Source: Actinoplanes octamycinicus
Lineage (GTDB): Bacteria; Actinomycetota; Actinomycetes; Mycobacteriales; Micromonosporaceae
Direction: 5' to 3'
Assembly: GCF_014205225.1 (NCBI RefSeq)
Contig: NZ_JACHNB010000001.1
Span: 4,321,501-4,385,500 of the forward strand
DNA length: 64,000 bases
Shown here: piece after piece, positions 1-12,200 of the stretch
Numbering within the stretch: position 1 is the first letter of the stretch
Layout of the letters: each line of letters starts with the position of its first letter
The notes under the pieces: model-generated
Databases searched by the model: none
What the model was told of the DNA's origin: nothing
The model's input: the letters and a program-made list of their open reading frames with translations, nothing else
Program-made: the position numbers and the translations under genes

Positions 1-3000
1 TTCACCGGTCAGGGCAGCCAGCGCGCCGGCATGGGCCGCCGGCTGTACGCCACCGAGCCGGTCTTCGCGGCCGCCTTCGACGAGGTCTGCGCCCGACTCG
101 ACGTCCAGCTCGGCACCGCGATCCGGGAGATCGTCTTCGGCGACGAGCCGTTCACCGGTGACCTCGACGACACCGTGTACGCCCAGGCCGGCCTGTTCGC
201 CCTGGAAGTCGCCCTGTTCCGGCTGGTCGAGTCCCGGGGCGTGCACCCCGACTACCTGATCGGCCACTCGGTCGGCGAACTCGCCGCCGCGCACGTCGCC
301 GGCGTCCTCTCGCTGACCGACGCGTGCATCCTGGTCGCGGCCCGGGGCCGGCTGATGCAGGAGCTGCCGCGCGGCGGGGCGATGGCCGCGGTGGCCCTGG
401 ACGAGGCCACCGTGCGAGCCGCCCTCGACGACCGGGTGTCGATCGCTGCGGTCAACGGCCCGTCCTCCGTGGTGATCTCCGGCGTCGAAGCGGCCGTCGC
501 CGGACTCGTCGAACGCTGGCGCGCCGACGGCGTCCGGGTCCGGCAGCTACGGGTCAGCCACGCGTTCCACTCCGCGCTGCTGGAACCGATGCTGCAGGAG
601 TTCCGCTGGTACGCGCGGGTGATGGAGTACGCCGCGCCGCGCATCCCGATCGTCTCCAACGTCACCGGACGCCTGGCCACCGCCGAGGAGTTGTGCTCAC
701 CCGACTACTGGGTCCGGCACGCCCGCGAGGCGGTCCGCTTCGCCGACGGGATCGCCACCGTCCTCGACCGCGGCGCGACCGTCCTGCTGGAGCTGGGCCC
801 GGACGGCGTGCTGGCCGGCATGGCCCAGCAGAGCCTCGGGGACACCCCGGTCACCGTGCTCACCGCGCTGCGCGCCGGACGCGACGAGGCGCACACCTTC
901 GCCACCGCGCTGGCCGGGCTGCACACCGCCGGTGTCACCGTCGACTGGGCCGGTCCGCCGGCCCTCGCCGGCGCCCGGGTGATCGAGCTTCCGACGTACG
1001 CCTTCCAGCGCCAGCGGTACTGGCTGGACCCGCGCGCCGCCACCGGCGACCCGGCCGGCCTGGGCCTGGGCGGGCTCGACCACCCCCTGCTCGGGGCGGC
1101 GATCACCCTGCCGGACAGCGAGACCGTGGTGCTGACCGGCCGGCTTTCCGCCGCCGGCCACCCGTGGCTGGCCGGGTACCGGTCCGGCGACCTCGTCGTC
1201 GCCCCGAACAGCGTCCTGGTCGAACTGGCCGTCCGCGCCGGCGACCAGGCCGGCTGCGGCACCCTGGAACACCTGGACGTGCACGCGCCCCTGGCCGTCG
1301 AGCCGGACGGCGCTGTCGCGTTGCGGGTCACCGTCGATCCGCCTACCGGCGGCGGCCGGCCGGTGACCGTGTATTCCCGGTCCATCGGCGCCCCGGCCGA
1401 GACTCCCTGGACCCGGCACGCCACCGGCACTCTCGCCGGCGCCGCGCCGGCCGCGCCGCCGTGGACCGGCAACGGCCCGGTCGTCGAGATCGACCTGCCG
1501 GTCACCGGGTACGGCCTGCATCCCGTGCTGCTCGACGAGGCGGTCCGCGGGGACGGCGTGCCGCTGCGGTGGGAAGGCTTCACCCTGTACGCCGAGGGAG
1601 CCACCGCGGTACGGGCACGGCTCACCCCGGTCGAGGGCGGCACCACCGTCCTGCTCGCCGACGCGGCGGATGAGGTGGTCGCGGCCATCGACCGGGTCGT
1701 CCACGGCGAAGCCGCCACGATCGCCTCCGGCCGGGCACACGATTCGCTGTTCGGCGTGGAGTGGCGGGAGGTCGCGGGCGGGTCGGCGGCTGGTGTTGGT
1801 GGTGTTGAGGTGTTTTCGGTGGTTGAGGATCCGGCGGTCGGTGTGGTGGCGGCGGTGCATGGTGGTGCGGCGGCGGCGCTGGTGGCTGTGCAGCGGTGGT
1901 TGTCCGATGGTGGGCGGGTTGACGCGCGGTTGGTGTTTGTGGCGCGGGGGCCTGGTTTGGTGCAGGCGGCGGTGTGGGGTTTGGTGCGTTCGGCGCAGAA
2001 CGAGAATCCGGATCGGTTTGTGCTGCTGGATGTGGGTGGGGAGGCGGTGGGGGCGGAGCTGCTGGCGGGTGCGGTGGCTTCGGGTGAGCCGGAGTTGCGG
2101 TTGCGTGAGGGTGTGTTGTGGGCGCCGCGGCTGGTGCGGGCGGCTGTCGCAGCGGAGTTGGTGGAGTTGGCCGGGACGGTGTTGGTGACCGGGGGTACCG
2201 GGGCGCTGGGTGGGTTGGTGGCGCGGCATCTGGCGGGTGTTCACGGCGTACGCGAGCTGGTGTTGACCAGCCGTCGCGGCCCGGACGCGCCGGGTGTGCC
2301 GGAGCTGGTCGCGGATCTCGCGGAGCTCGGCGCGCAGGCGCGGGTGGTGGCCTGTGATGTGGCCGATCGGGCTGCGGTGGCCGCGTTGCTGGGCGGGATT
2401 GGTGATCTTTGTGGGGTGGTGCATACCGCGGGTGTGGTGGATGACGGTGTGGTCACGTCGTTGACGCCGGAGCGGTTGGGTGCGGTGTTGGCGCCGAAGG
2501 TGGATGCGGCTCATCATCTGCACGAGTTGACCGTGGGTCTCGACCTGGCCATGTTCGTGGTGTTCTCGTCGTCGGCGGGTTTGTTCGGTGATGCGGGGCA
2601 GGGCAATTACGCGGCGGCCAACAGTGTGTTGGATGAGTTGGTGCGTCGGCGCCGGGCGTCAGGTCTGGCCGGGCTGTCGTTGCAGTGGGGTTTGTGGGAG
2701 CAGTCGTCGGGGATCACCGGTCATCTGAGCTCGGCGGACATCGATCGGATCCGGCGGGCCGGTATGCGGCCGCTGGCCTCGGCGCAGGCTCTGGCGTTGT
2801 TCGATGCCGCGCTCGGCGGCGACCAGCCGGTCCTCGCGCCGATGGCTCTTGACTTCACCACCCTGCGCGACAACCGGTCACCGCTGCTGCGCGCCTTGAT
2901 CGGTGCCCCCGTGCGGCGCACCGCGAACGCGGGTGGCGACGCCACCCTGACCGGGCGGCTGGCCGCCCTGACCCGCGCGGACCAGGCCCAGACGATCACC

Positions 3001-3225
3001 GGCCTGGTCCGGGGCGAGGTGGCCGGGGTGCTCGGGTTCGCCGGCGGTGACCAGGTCCGTACTGACCGGTCGTTCCGGGAGCTGGGCTTCGACTCGCTGA
3101 CCGCTGTCGAGTTGCGGAACCGGTTGGCGGTGGTGACCGGGCTGCGGTTGCCGGCGACGGTGGTGTTCGACTATCCGTCGGTGGCCGCGTTGGTCGATTT
3201 CCTGCTGGTGGAGCTGGTCGGCGGG
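1..3225 (+). other. PKS module M1 (partial): [KS]-AT(malonyl)-DH remnant-KR(B)-ACP
   Basis: The window opens at the AT nucleophile-side motif FTGQGSQ. AT Ser of GHSVGE is codon 268 and HAFH is 559-570, so malonyl-CoA is predicted. The DH region (about 1081-1700) is a remnant: the catalytic His position reads Tyr (GYRSGD) and the middle of the fold, including the YGPxFQG element, is missing. KR NADPH motif TGGTGALG starts at 2188, its Tyr is at 2608 and the stereo motif reads VDD (B-type). ACP attachment Ser is codon 3094 (GFDSL). Predicted outcome is a D-type beta-hydroxyl. The matching KS lies upstream of the window. This AT belongs with those of M9 and M12 rather than with the other malonyl ATs: its middle is longer and contains the element DLDDTV. 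Confidence 0.9.
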
Positions 3226-6200
3226 GCGGCGCCGGTGGTGCAGCAGGTGCGGGCCGGGTCGGTCGGGGACGAGCCGGTGGTGATCGTCGGGATCGGATGC
3301 CGGTTCCCGGGTGGGATCGCCTCCGCGGACGACCTGTGGCGCGTGGTCGCCGACGGTGTGGAGACCAGCTCCGCGTTTCCGGACAACCGTGGCTGGGATC
3401 TCGATCGTCTGGTGGACCCGGCGCTGTCGCGGCCCGGCACGACGTATGTCGGCGTGGGCGGGTTCCTGCCCGACGCGGGTGCGTTCGACGCGGGCTTCTT
3501 CGGGATCTCGCCGCGGGAGGCCCTGGCGATGGATCCGCAGCAGCGGCTGCTGCTGGAGGCGTCCTGGGAGGCGCTGGAGTCGGCCGGCCTCGACGTCACC
3601 GGCCTGCGCGGCTCCCTCACCGGGGTTTTCGCCGGGGTGATGAGCACCGATTACTTCCCCGGGATCGGATCGGTCCCGGAGGAGCTCGAAGGCTATTTGA
3701 GTACGGGGACGTCGGGCAGTGTGGCGTCGGGGCGGATCTCGTATTCGTTCGGGTTCGAGGGTCCGGCGGTGTCGGTGGACACGGCGTGTTCGTCGTCGTT
3801 GGTGGCGTTGCATCTGGCGGCGCAGTCGCTGGCCAGTGGGGAGTGTGATCTGGCGCTGGCCGGTGGGGTGACGGTGATGGCCAGCGCGGACACGTTCGTG
3901 GACTTCTCGCGGCAGCGGGGGCTGGCGCCGGACGGGCTGTGCAAGGCGTTCGCCGGTGCGGCGGACGGGACGGGCTGGTCCGAGGGTGTCGGCATGCTGG
4001 TGCTGGAACGTCAGTCCGATGCCGAGCGCAACGGGCATCGGATTCTGGCGGTGGTGCGGGGTTCGGCGGTCAACCAGGACGGCGCGTCCAATGGCCTGAC
4101 CGCCCCGAACGGCCCGTCGCAGCAACGCGTCATCCGGCAGGCGCTCGCGAACGCTGGACTGAAGCCGGCCGACGTCGGTGCGGTGGAGGCGCATGGCACC
4201 GGGACGCGGTTGGGTGACCCGATCGAGGCGCAGGCGCTGCTGGCTACTTATGGGCAGGATCGGTCGGAGCCGCTGTGGCTCGGCTCGGTCAAATCCAACA
4301 TCGGGCACAGCCAGGCCGCTGCGGGCGTGGCGGGGATCATCAAGATGATCCAGGCTTTCCGGTACGAGGTGCTGCCGCGCACTCTGCACGTGGACGAGCC
4401 GACTCCCGAGGTCGACTGGTCCGAGGGCGCGGTCTCGTTGCTGACCGAGCAGCGGCCGTGGCCCCGCGGTGAGCGTCCGCGGCGGGCGGGTGTCTCCTCG
4501 TTCGGGATCAGCGGCACGAATGCGCACGTGATCCTGGAGGAGCCGCCTGCTGCGGACCTTCCGGAGGCGGTGGTTACGGCTCCGGTGCCGTTCATCCTGT
4601 CCGCGAAGTCGGAGGCGGCCCTGCACGATCAGGCCGCTCGGCTGACCGCTTATCTCGCCGAGCATCCGGAGATCCCGGATGTCGATGTCGCATGGACGTT
4701 GGCGACGCGGACCCGGTTCGAGCACCGGGCGGTGCTGCGGGATGGCCGGATCGATCCGCAGGTTGCGGGCGATGTGCGGCTGGGGGTGATGTTCACCGGT
4801 CAGGGCAGTCAGCGTCTGGGTATGGGCCGGGGTTTGTATGAGACGTTCCCGGTGTTCGCCGCCGCGTTTGACGAGGTGTGTGCCCTGCTGCCGGGTGACC
4901 TCAAAGCGGTGGTCTTCGGTGCTGACGCCGAGCTGTTGAACCAGACCGGACAGGCGCAGCCGGCGTTGTTCGCCGTTGAGGTGGCGTTGTATCGGCTGGT
5001 CGAGTCGTGGGGTGTGCGGCCGCAGGTGCTGCTCGGTCATTCGGTCGGCGAGATTGTCGCCGCGCATGTTGCCGGGGTGCTGTCGCTGGCGGATGCGTGC
5101 ACGCTGATCGCCGCTCGGGGCCGGTTGATGCAGGCGTTGCCGGCGGGTGGGGCGATGGCCGCGGTCAACCTGGACGAGGCCACGGTCGCGGCGGCGCTGG
5201 ATGATCGGGTGCAGATCGCGGCGGTCAACGGTCCCACCTCGGTGGTGATCTCCGGTGCCGAGGACGCGGTCGATGCGCTGGTCGAGGGGTGGCGTGCCGA
5301 CGGGGTGCGGGTGCGGCGGCTGGCGGTCAGTCACGCGTTCCATTCGCATTTGATGGAGCCGATGCTGGCCGAGTTCGCTCAGGTGCTGGCAGGTTTGACG
5401 TTCCATGCCCCGCAGGTGCCGGTGATCTCGAATGTGACCGGCCGGGTGCAGGAGCAGGGCACGGTCGAGTATTGGGTGCGGCATGTGCGCGAGGCGGTCC
5501 GGTTCGCTGACGGTCTGGCCACGGCATCCGAGTTGGGCGTGACCGCGCTGTTGGAGCTGGGCCCGGATGGGGTGTTGTCCGCGATGGCCGGCGACACTCT
5601 TGCTGTTCCGGTGTTGCGGGAGGGCCGGGACGAGGCGTCAACGTTCACCGCCGCCCTGGCGCGACTGCACGAGGCCGGGATGGAGCTGGACTGGGCCGGG
5701 GTGTTCGCCGGCCGGGGTGCGAAGTTGGTCGATCTGCCCGGCTACGCCTTCCAGCACGAACAGTTCTGGCTGCGCGGCACCGGCGGCACCGGCGACGCGA
5801 CCGGCCTCGGCCTCGACGAGAGCGACCACCCCCTGCTCGGCGCCGTCATCGCGCTACCCGGCAGCGACACCCTGATGTTCTCCGGCCGGCTGTCCACCCA
5901 GGCCCAGCCATGGCTGGGCGACCACCGGATCGACGGCCGGGTCGTGGTGCCCGCGACCGCGCTGCTCGACCTGGCGATCCACGCCGCCGACCAGGCCGTG
6001 GCCGGCACGATCGACCACCTCACCCTGCACACCCCGCTGGTGCTGCCGGACCACGGTGGCCTGGCCCTGCGGATCGCCGTCACCGAGGGCAACCGGATCG
6101 CGGTGCACGCCCGGCCCGGCGACGCGCCCGCCGACGAGACCTGGACCCAGCACGCAACCGGTGCGCTGACCGCCGCCTCCACTCCGGCCGGGCCGGGCCT

Positions 6201-9200
6201 CACCAGCTGGCCGCCAACCGGCGCGGACCGCCTGGATCTGGACAGCCTGCGGGCGGAGCTCGCCGAGGCCGGCATCGAGCACGGCCCGGCGTTCCAGGGG
6301 CTTCGCACGGTGTGGAGCAGGGGCGGCACGGTCTGGGCGGAGGTCGCCGTCCCGGAGCGGACGACACTGGCCGCCGACGGATTCCGCCTGCACCCGGCCC
6401 TGCTCGCCGCTGCCGTGGACGCTCTCGCCGCGCACCGGTTCGGCACCGGCGACCGGCGCATCCTGGTCCCGGAGCACTGGGCGGAGGTGACCCTGCACGC
6501 CGAGGGCGCCACCACACTGCGGGCCGAGCTGAAACCGGCCGGTGACGACACCGTGTCGCTCACCGTGGCCGACGCCGCTGGGGTCCCGGTACTCACCGTA
6601 CGGTCGCTGCGGCTGCGCCCGATCACACCCGGCGAGCTTTCCCCGACCGGGCACCTGACCCGGGACGCCGTCTTCCGGGTGGACTGGGTGACCCCGGCTG
6701 CCGGGGCGCCGCTCGACGCCCGGCCGGTCCTGGCCTCGGACGGCCTCGACGGGCTCCCGGCCGGCTCGGTACCCGAGACCGTCCTGCTGCCGTGGACCGT
6801 CGACGAGCCCGGCAACGTCGCCGGCGGCCTCGCCGACGCGACCCGGAAGGCCACCGCCGGCGCGCTGGCCCTGGTGCGGCGCTGGCTCGGCGATGACCGG
6901 TGGGCCGGTTCCCGCCTGGTGGTCGTGCTGCGCGGAACGGGACCGGTGGCCGCCGCGGTCGCCGGGCTGCTGCGCACGGCACAGAACGAGAACCCGGACC
7001 GGTTCGCCCTGGTCGACGCGGGCATCGACCCGATCGACGAGGAGACCCTGGTGGCGGCTGTCGCCGGTGGCGAACCGGAGATCCGGGTCCGGGACGGCGT
7101 GCCGACGGCGCCCCGGCTGGTCCGGACGGGTTTGCCGGCCCGTCCCGACCGGGCGGAACTCACCGGAACCGTGCTGGTCACCGGCGGCACTGGGGCGCTG
7201 GGTGCGCTGGTGGCGCGGCATCTGGCGGGTGCCTACGGCGTACGCGAGCTGGTGTTGACCAGTCGTCGCGGTCCGGACGCGCCGGGTGTGCCGGAGCTGG
7301 TCGCGGATCTCGCGGAACTCGGCGCGCAAGCGCGGGTCGTGGCCTGCGACGTCGCCGATCGGACCGCACTGGCCGCGCTGCTCGACGGCATCGACGACCT
7401 GTGCGGGGTGGTGCACGCCGCCGGCGTCCTGGACGACGGCCTGGTCACCTCACTGACCCCGGACCGGCTCGACCGGGTGCTGGCGCCGAAGGCCGTGGCC
7501 GCCGCCCACCTGCACGAGCTGACCCGCGACCGCGACCTCGCGATGTTCGTGCTCTTCTCCTCGGCGGCCGGCGTGTTCGGCGACCCGGGGCAGGGCAACT
7601 ACGTCGCCGCCAACCGGTTCCTCGACGCGCTCGCCCGGCACCGGCGTGACCTCGGGCTGCCTGGCACGTCGCTGGCCTGGGGCTTCTGGGAACAGCGCAG
7701 CGGCATCACCGGGCACCTGTCGGACGCCGACGTCGACCGGATGCGGCGCGGCGGCATGCTGCCCCTGGACACCGCCCGCGGTCTCGCCCTGTTCGACCTG
7801 GCCTGGGCGGCGGACGAGCCGGAACTCGTCCTGATGCCGCTCGACCTGCCCGCGCTGCGGTCGGCCGGCACTCCGCCGGCGCCGCTGCTGCGCGGCCTGG
7901 CCGGCGGCCCGGCCCGGCGCACCGCCACCGAGGCCACGGCGCCGACGCTGGCCGGCGCCCTGGCCGCCCTTCCGCCCGCCGACCGCGAGGCCCACCTGCT
8001 CGACCTGGTCCGAGTCCACGTCGCGGCGGTGCTCGGGCACGGCGACCCGGCGGCGATCACCGCCCGCGCGGCGTTCCAGGACCTTGGTTTCGACTCGCTC
8101 ACCGCCGTCGAGCTGCGCAACCGGCTCGGTAACGCCACCGGGTTGCGGCTGCCCAGCACGCTGATCTTCGACTATCCGAGCCCGGACGCGCTGGTCCGGC
8201 ACCTGCTGGACGCGGCGCTCGGGCAGGCCGCCGGGCCGGGATCGACCCGCCAGCGGACCGGCGCCGACGTGGCGCGGGACCCGATCGTCATCGTCGGCAT
8301 GGCCTGCCGCTATCCCGGCGAGGTCGCCTCTCCGGAGGACCTGTGGCGGCTGGCCGCCAGCGGCCGGATCGGCCTCACCCCGTTCCCGGAGAACCGTGGC
8401 TGGGATCTCGATCGTCTGGTGGACCCGGCGCTGTCGCGGCCCGGCACGACGTATGTCGGCGTGGGCGGGTTCCTGCCTGACGCGGGCGCGTTCGACGCGG
8501 GCTTCTTCGGGATCTCGCCGCGTGAGGCGCTGGCCATGGATCCGCAGCAGCGGCTGCTGCTGGAGGCGTCCTGGGAGGCGCTGGAGTCGGCCGGCCTCGA
8601 CGCCTCCGGCCTACGGGGTTCGCCGACCGGTGTCTTCGCCGGCGTGATGGCCACCGACTACTTCCCCGGATTGGGGTCGGTGTCGCCGGAACTCGAAGGC
8701 TATTTGAGTACGGGGACGTCGGGCAGTGTGGCGTCGGGGCGGATCTCGTATTCGTTCGGGTTCGAGGGTCCGGCGGTGTCGGTGGACACGGCGTGTTCGT
8801 CGTCGTTGGTGGCGTTGCATCTGGCGGCGCAGTCGCTGGCCAGTGGGGAGTGTGATCTGGCGCTGGCCGGTGGGGTGACGGTGATGGCCAGCGCGGACAC
8901 GTTCGTGGACTTCTCGCGGCAGCGAGGGCTGGCGCCGGACGGGCTGTGCAAGGCGTTCGCCGGGGCCGCCGATGGCACCGGCTGGTCCGAGGGTGTGGGC
9001 ATGCTGGTGCTGGAACGCCAGTCCGATGCCGAGCGCAACGGGCATCGGATTCTGGCGGTGGTGCGGGGTTCGGCGGTCAACCAGGACGGCGCGTCCAATG
9101 GCCTGACCGCCCCGAACGGCCCGTCGCAGCAACGCGTCATCCGGCAAGCCCTCGCCGATGCTGGTCTCTCCGCCGCCGAAGTCGACGCGGTCGAGGCGCA

Positions 9201-12200
9201 CGGGACCGGCACCCGGCTCGGCGACCCGATCGAGGCGCAGGCGCTCCTTGCCACTTATGGGCAGGATCGGTCGGAGCCGTTGTGGCTGGGGTCGATCAAA
9301 TCCAACATCGGGCACAGCCAGGCCGCTGCGGGCGTGGCGGGGATCATCAAGATGATCCAGGCTTTCCGGTACGAGGTGCTGCCGCGCACTCTGCACGTGG
9401 ACGAGCCGACTCCCGAGGTCGACTGGTCCGAGGGCGCGGTCTCGTTGCTGACCGAGCAGCGGCCGTGGCCCCGCGGTGAGCGTCCGCGGCGGGCGGGTGT
9501 CTCCTCGTTCGGGATCAGCGGCACGAATGCGCACGTGATCCTGGAGGAGCCGCCTGCTGCGGACCTTCCGGAGGCGGTGGTTACGGCTCCGGTGCCGTTC
9601 ATCCTGTCCGCGAAGTCGGAGGCGGCCCTGCACGATCAGGCCGCTCGGCTGACCGCTTATCTCGCCGAGCATCCGGAGATCCCGGATGTCGATGTCGCAT
9701 GGACGTTGGCGACGCGGACCCGGTTCGAGCACCGGGCGGTGCTGCGGGATGGCCGGATCGATCCGCAGGTTGCGGGCGATGTGCGGCTGGGGGTGATGTT
9801 CACCGGTCAGGGCAGTCAGCGTCTGGGTATGGGCCGGGGTTTGTATGAGACGTTCCCGGTGTTCGCCGCCGCGTTTGACGAGGTGTGTGCCCTGCTGCCG
9901 GGTGACCTCAAAGCGGTGGTCTTCGGTGCTGACGCCGAGCTGTTGAACCAGACCGGACAGGCGCAGCCGGCGTTGTTCGCCGTTGAGGTGGCGTTGTATC
10001 GGCTGGTCGAGTCGTGGGGTGTGCGGCCGCAGGTGCTGCTCGGTCATTCGGTCGGCGAGATTGTCGCCGCGCATGTTGCCGGGGTGCTGTCGCTGGCGGA
10101 TGCGTGCACGCTGATCGCCGCTCGGGGCCGGTTGATGCAGGCGTTGCCGGCGGGTGGGGCGATGGCCGCGGTCAACCTGGACGAGGCCACGGTCGCGGCG
10201 GCGCTGGATGATCGGGTGCAGATCGCGGCGGTCAACGGTCCCACCTCGGTGGTGATCTCCGGTGCCGAGGACGCGGTCGATGCGCTGGTCGAGGGGTGGC
10301 GTGCCGACGGGGTGCGGGTGCGGCGTCTGGCGGTCAGTCACGCGTTCCATTCGCATTTGATGGAGCCGATGCTGGCTGAGTTCGCTCAGGTGCTGCAGGG
10401 TTTGACGTTCCGTCCGGCGCGGGTGCCGGTGATCTCGAATGTGACCGGCCGGGTCGAGGAGCAGGGCACGGTCGAGTATTGGGTGCGGCATGTGCGCGAG
10501 GCGGTCCGGTTCGCTGACGGTCTGGCCACCGCGGCTGGGCTGGGCGTGACCGCGCTGCTGGAACTCGGCCCCGACGGGGTGTTGTCCGCGATGGCCGGCG
10601 ACACTCTTGCTGTTCCGGTGTTGCGGGAGGGCCGGGACGAGGCGGAAACGTTCACCGCCGCCCTGGCCCGACTGCACGAGGCCGGGATGGAGCTGGACTG
10701 GGCGGCCGTGTTCGCCGGCCGGGGTGCGAAGCTGGTCGACCTGCCCGGCTACGCCTTCCAGCACGAACAGTTCTGGCTGCGCGGCACCGGCGGCACCGGC
10801 GACGCGACCGGCCTCGGTCAGTCCACGACCGGGCATCCGCTGCTCACCGCGGCCATCACCATCCCGGACAGCGGCACGGTGGTGCTGACCGGCCGCGTCA
10901 CCGCCGCAGCGCACCCGTGGCTGCCGGCCGACGGCACGTTGATCGAGCTGGCGATGCACGCCGCCGACCAGGCCGGCGCGGCCGCGGTCCGGGAACTGAC
11001 CGTCCACACCCCGCTCACGCTGCCGGAACGGAACGCCCTGGCGCTGCGGGTGACGGTGGACGCGGCCAGCGCGGTCACGGTGTACTCGCAGCCCGAGGGC
11101 TCGGCCGCCGACGACCCGTGGACCCGGCACGCGAGCGGGTTCCTGACGACCGAGCAGCCGCCCGTGGCCGGTCCGGCCGAGGACCCGGCCGTCGAGGTGA
11201 CGCTGCCGGAGGGCCTCACGGCTGACGGTTTCGGACTGCATCCGGCGCTGCTCGACGCGGCCCTGCGAACGCTGCCCACCGACGGGGCGCCGGTGCGGTG
11301 GCACGGATTCACCCTGCACGCGCAGGGCGCGACGGTGCTGCGGGTGCAGGCGTCGCCGTCCGGCGACGGGTGGACGCTGCGGCTGGTCGACGCCGAGGGT
11401 CAGCTCGTCGCGGCAGTGGACCGGGTCGTACTCGGCGTGCCCGAGGGCGATGCGGCAGGCCGGGCCGACGAAGCCCTGTACAGGCTGGACTGGCGGGAGG
11501 TCGGCACCGAGGCGGTGGCCGTACCGTCCTGGACCGTGCTCGGACCGGACCTGGACCGGCTGCTCGACGACGGGGCACCCGAGGTCGTCGTGGTGGTGCT
11601 CGACGACGACCCGGCCATCGAGGTGGCCGCCGCGCTGCGCGCCGGGACCGCCCGGGTCCTGGAGCTGCTGCAGCGCTGGGTCACCGACGAACGCTGCGCC
11701 GACGCCCGACTGGTCTTCCTGACCGGCGAGGACGGGCTGGTCCGTGCGGCCGCCGGGGGACTGGTGCGCTCGGCACAGAGCGAGAACCCGGACCGGTTCC
11801 TGCTGCTCGACGCCGATCCGGCCACGGTCACCGGGGAGTTGCTGGCCGCCGCGATCGGCGCCGGTGAACCGGAGCTCCGGGTACGCGACGGCCGCCTGCG
11901 GGCGCCACGCCTGGTCCGGGCGATGGCCGCGGACCCGGTGACTCTCGACCCGGACGGGACGGTGTTGGTCACCGGCGGCACCGGGGCGCTGGGCGCGCTG
12001 GTGGCGCGACATCTGGTGAGTGCTTACGGCGTACGCCAGCTGGTGTTGACCAGTCGTCGCGGTCCGGACGCGCCGGGTGTGCCGGAGCTGGTCGCGGATC
12101 TCGCGGAACTCGGCGCGCAAGCGCGGGTCGTGGCCTGCGACGTCGCCGATCGGACCGCACTGGCCGCGCTGCTCGACGGCATCGACGACCTGTGCGGGGT

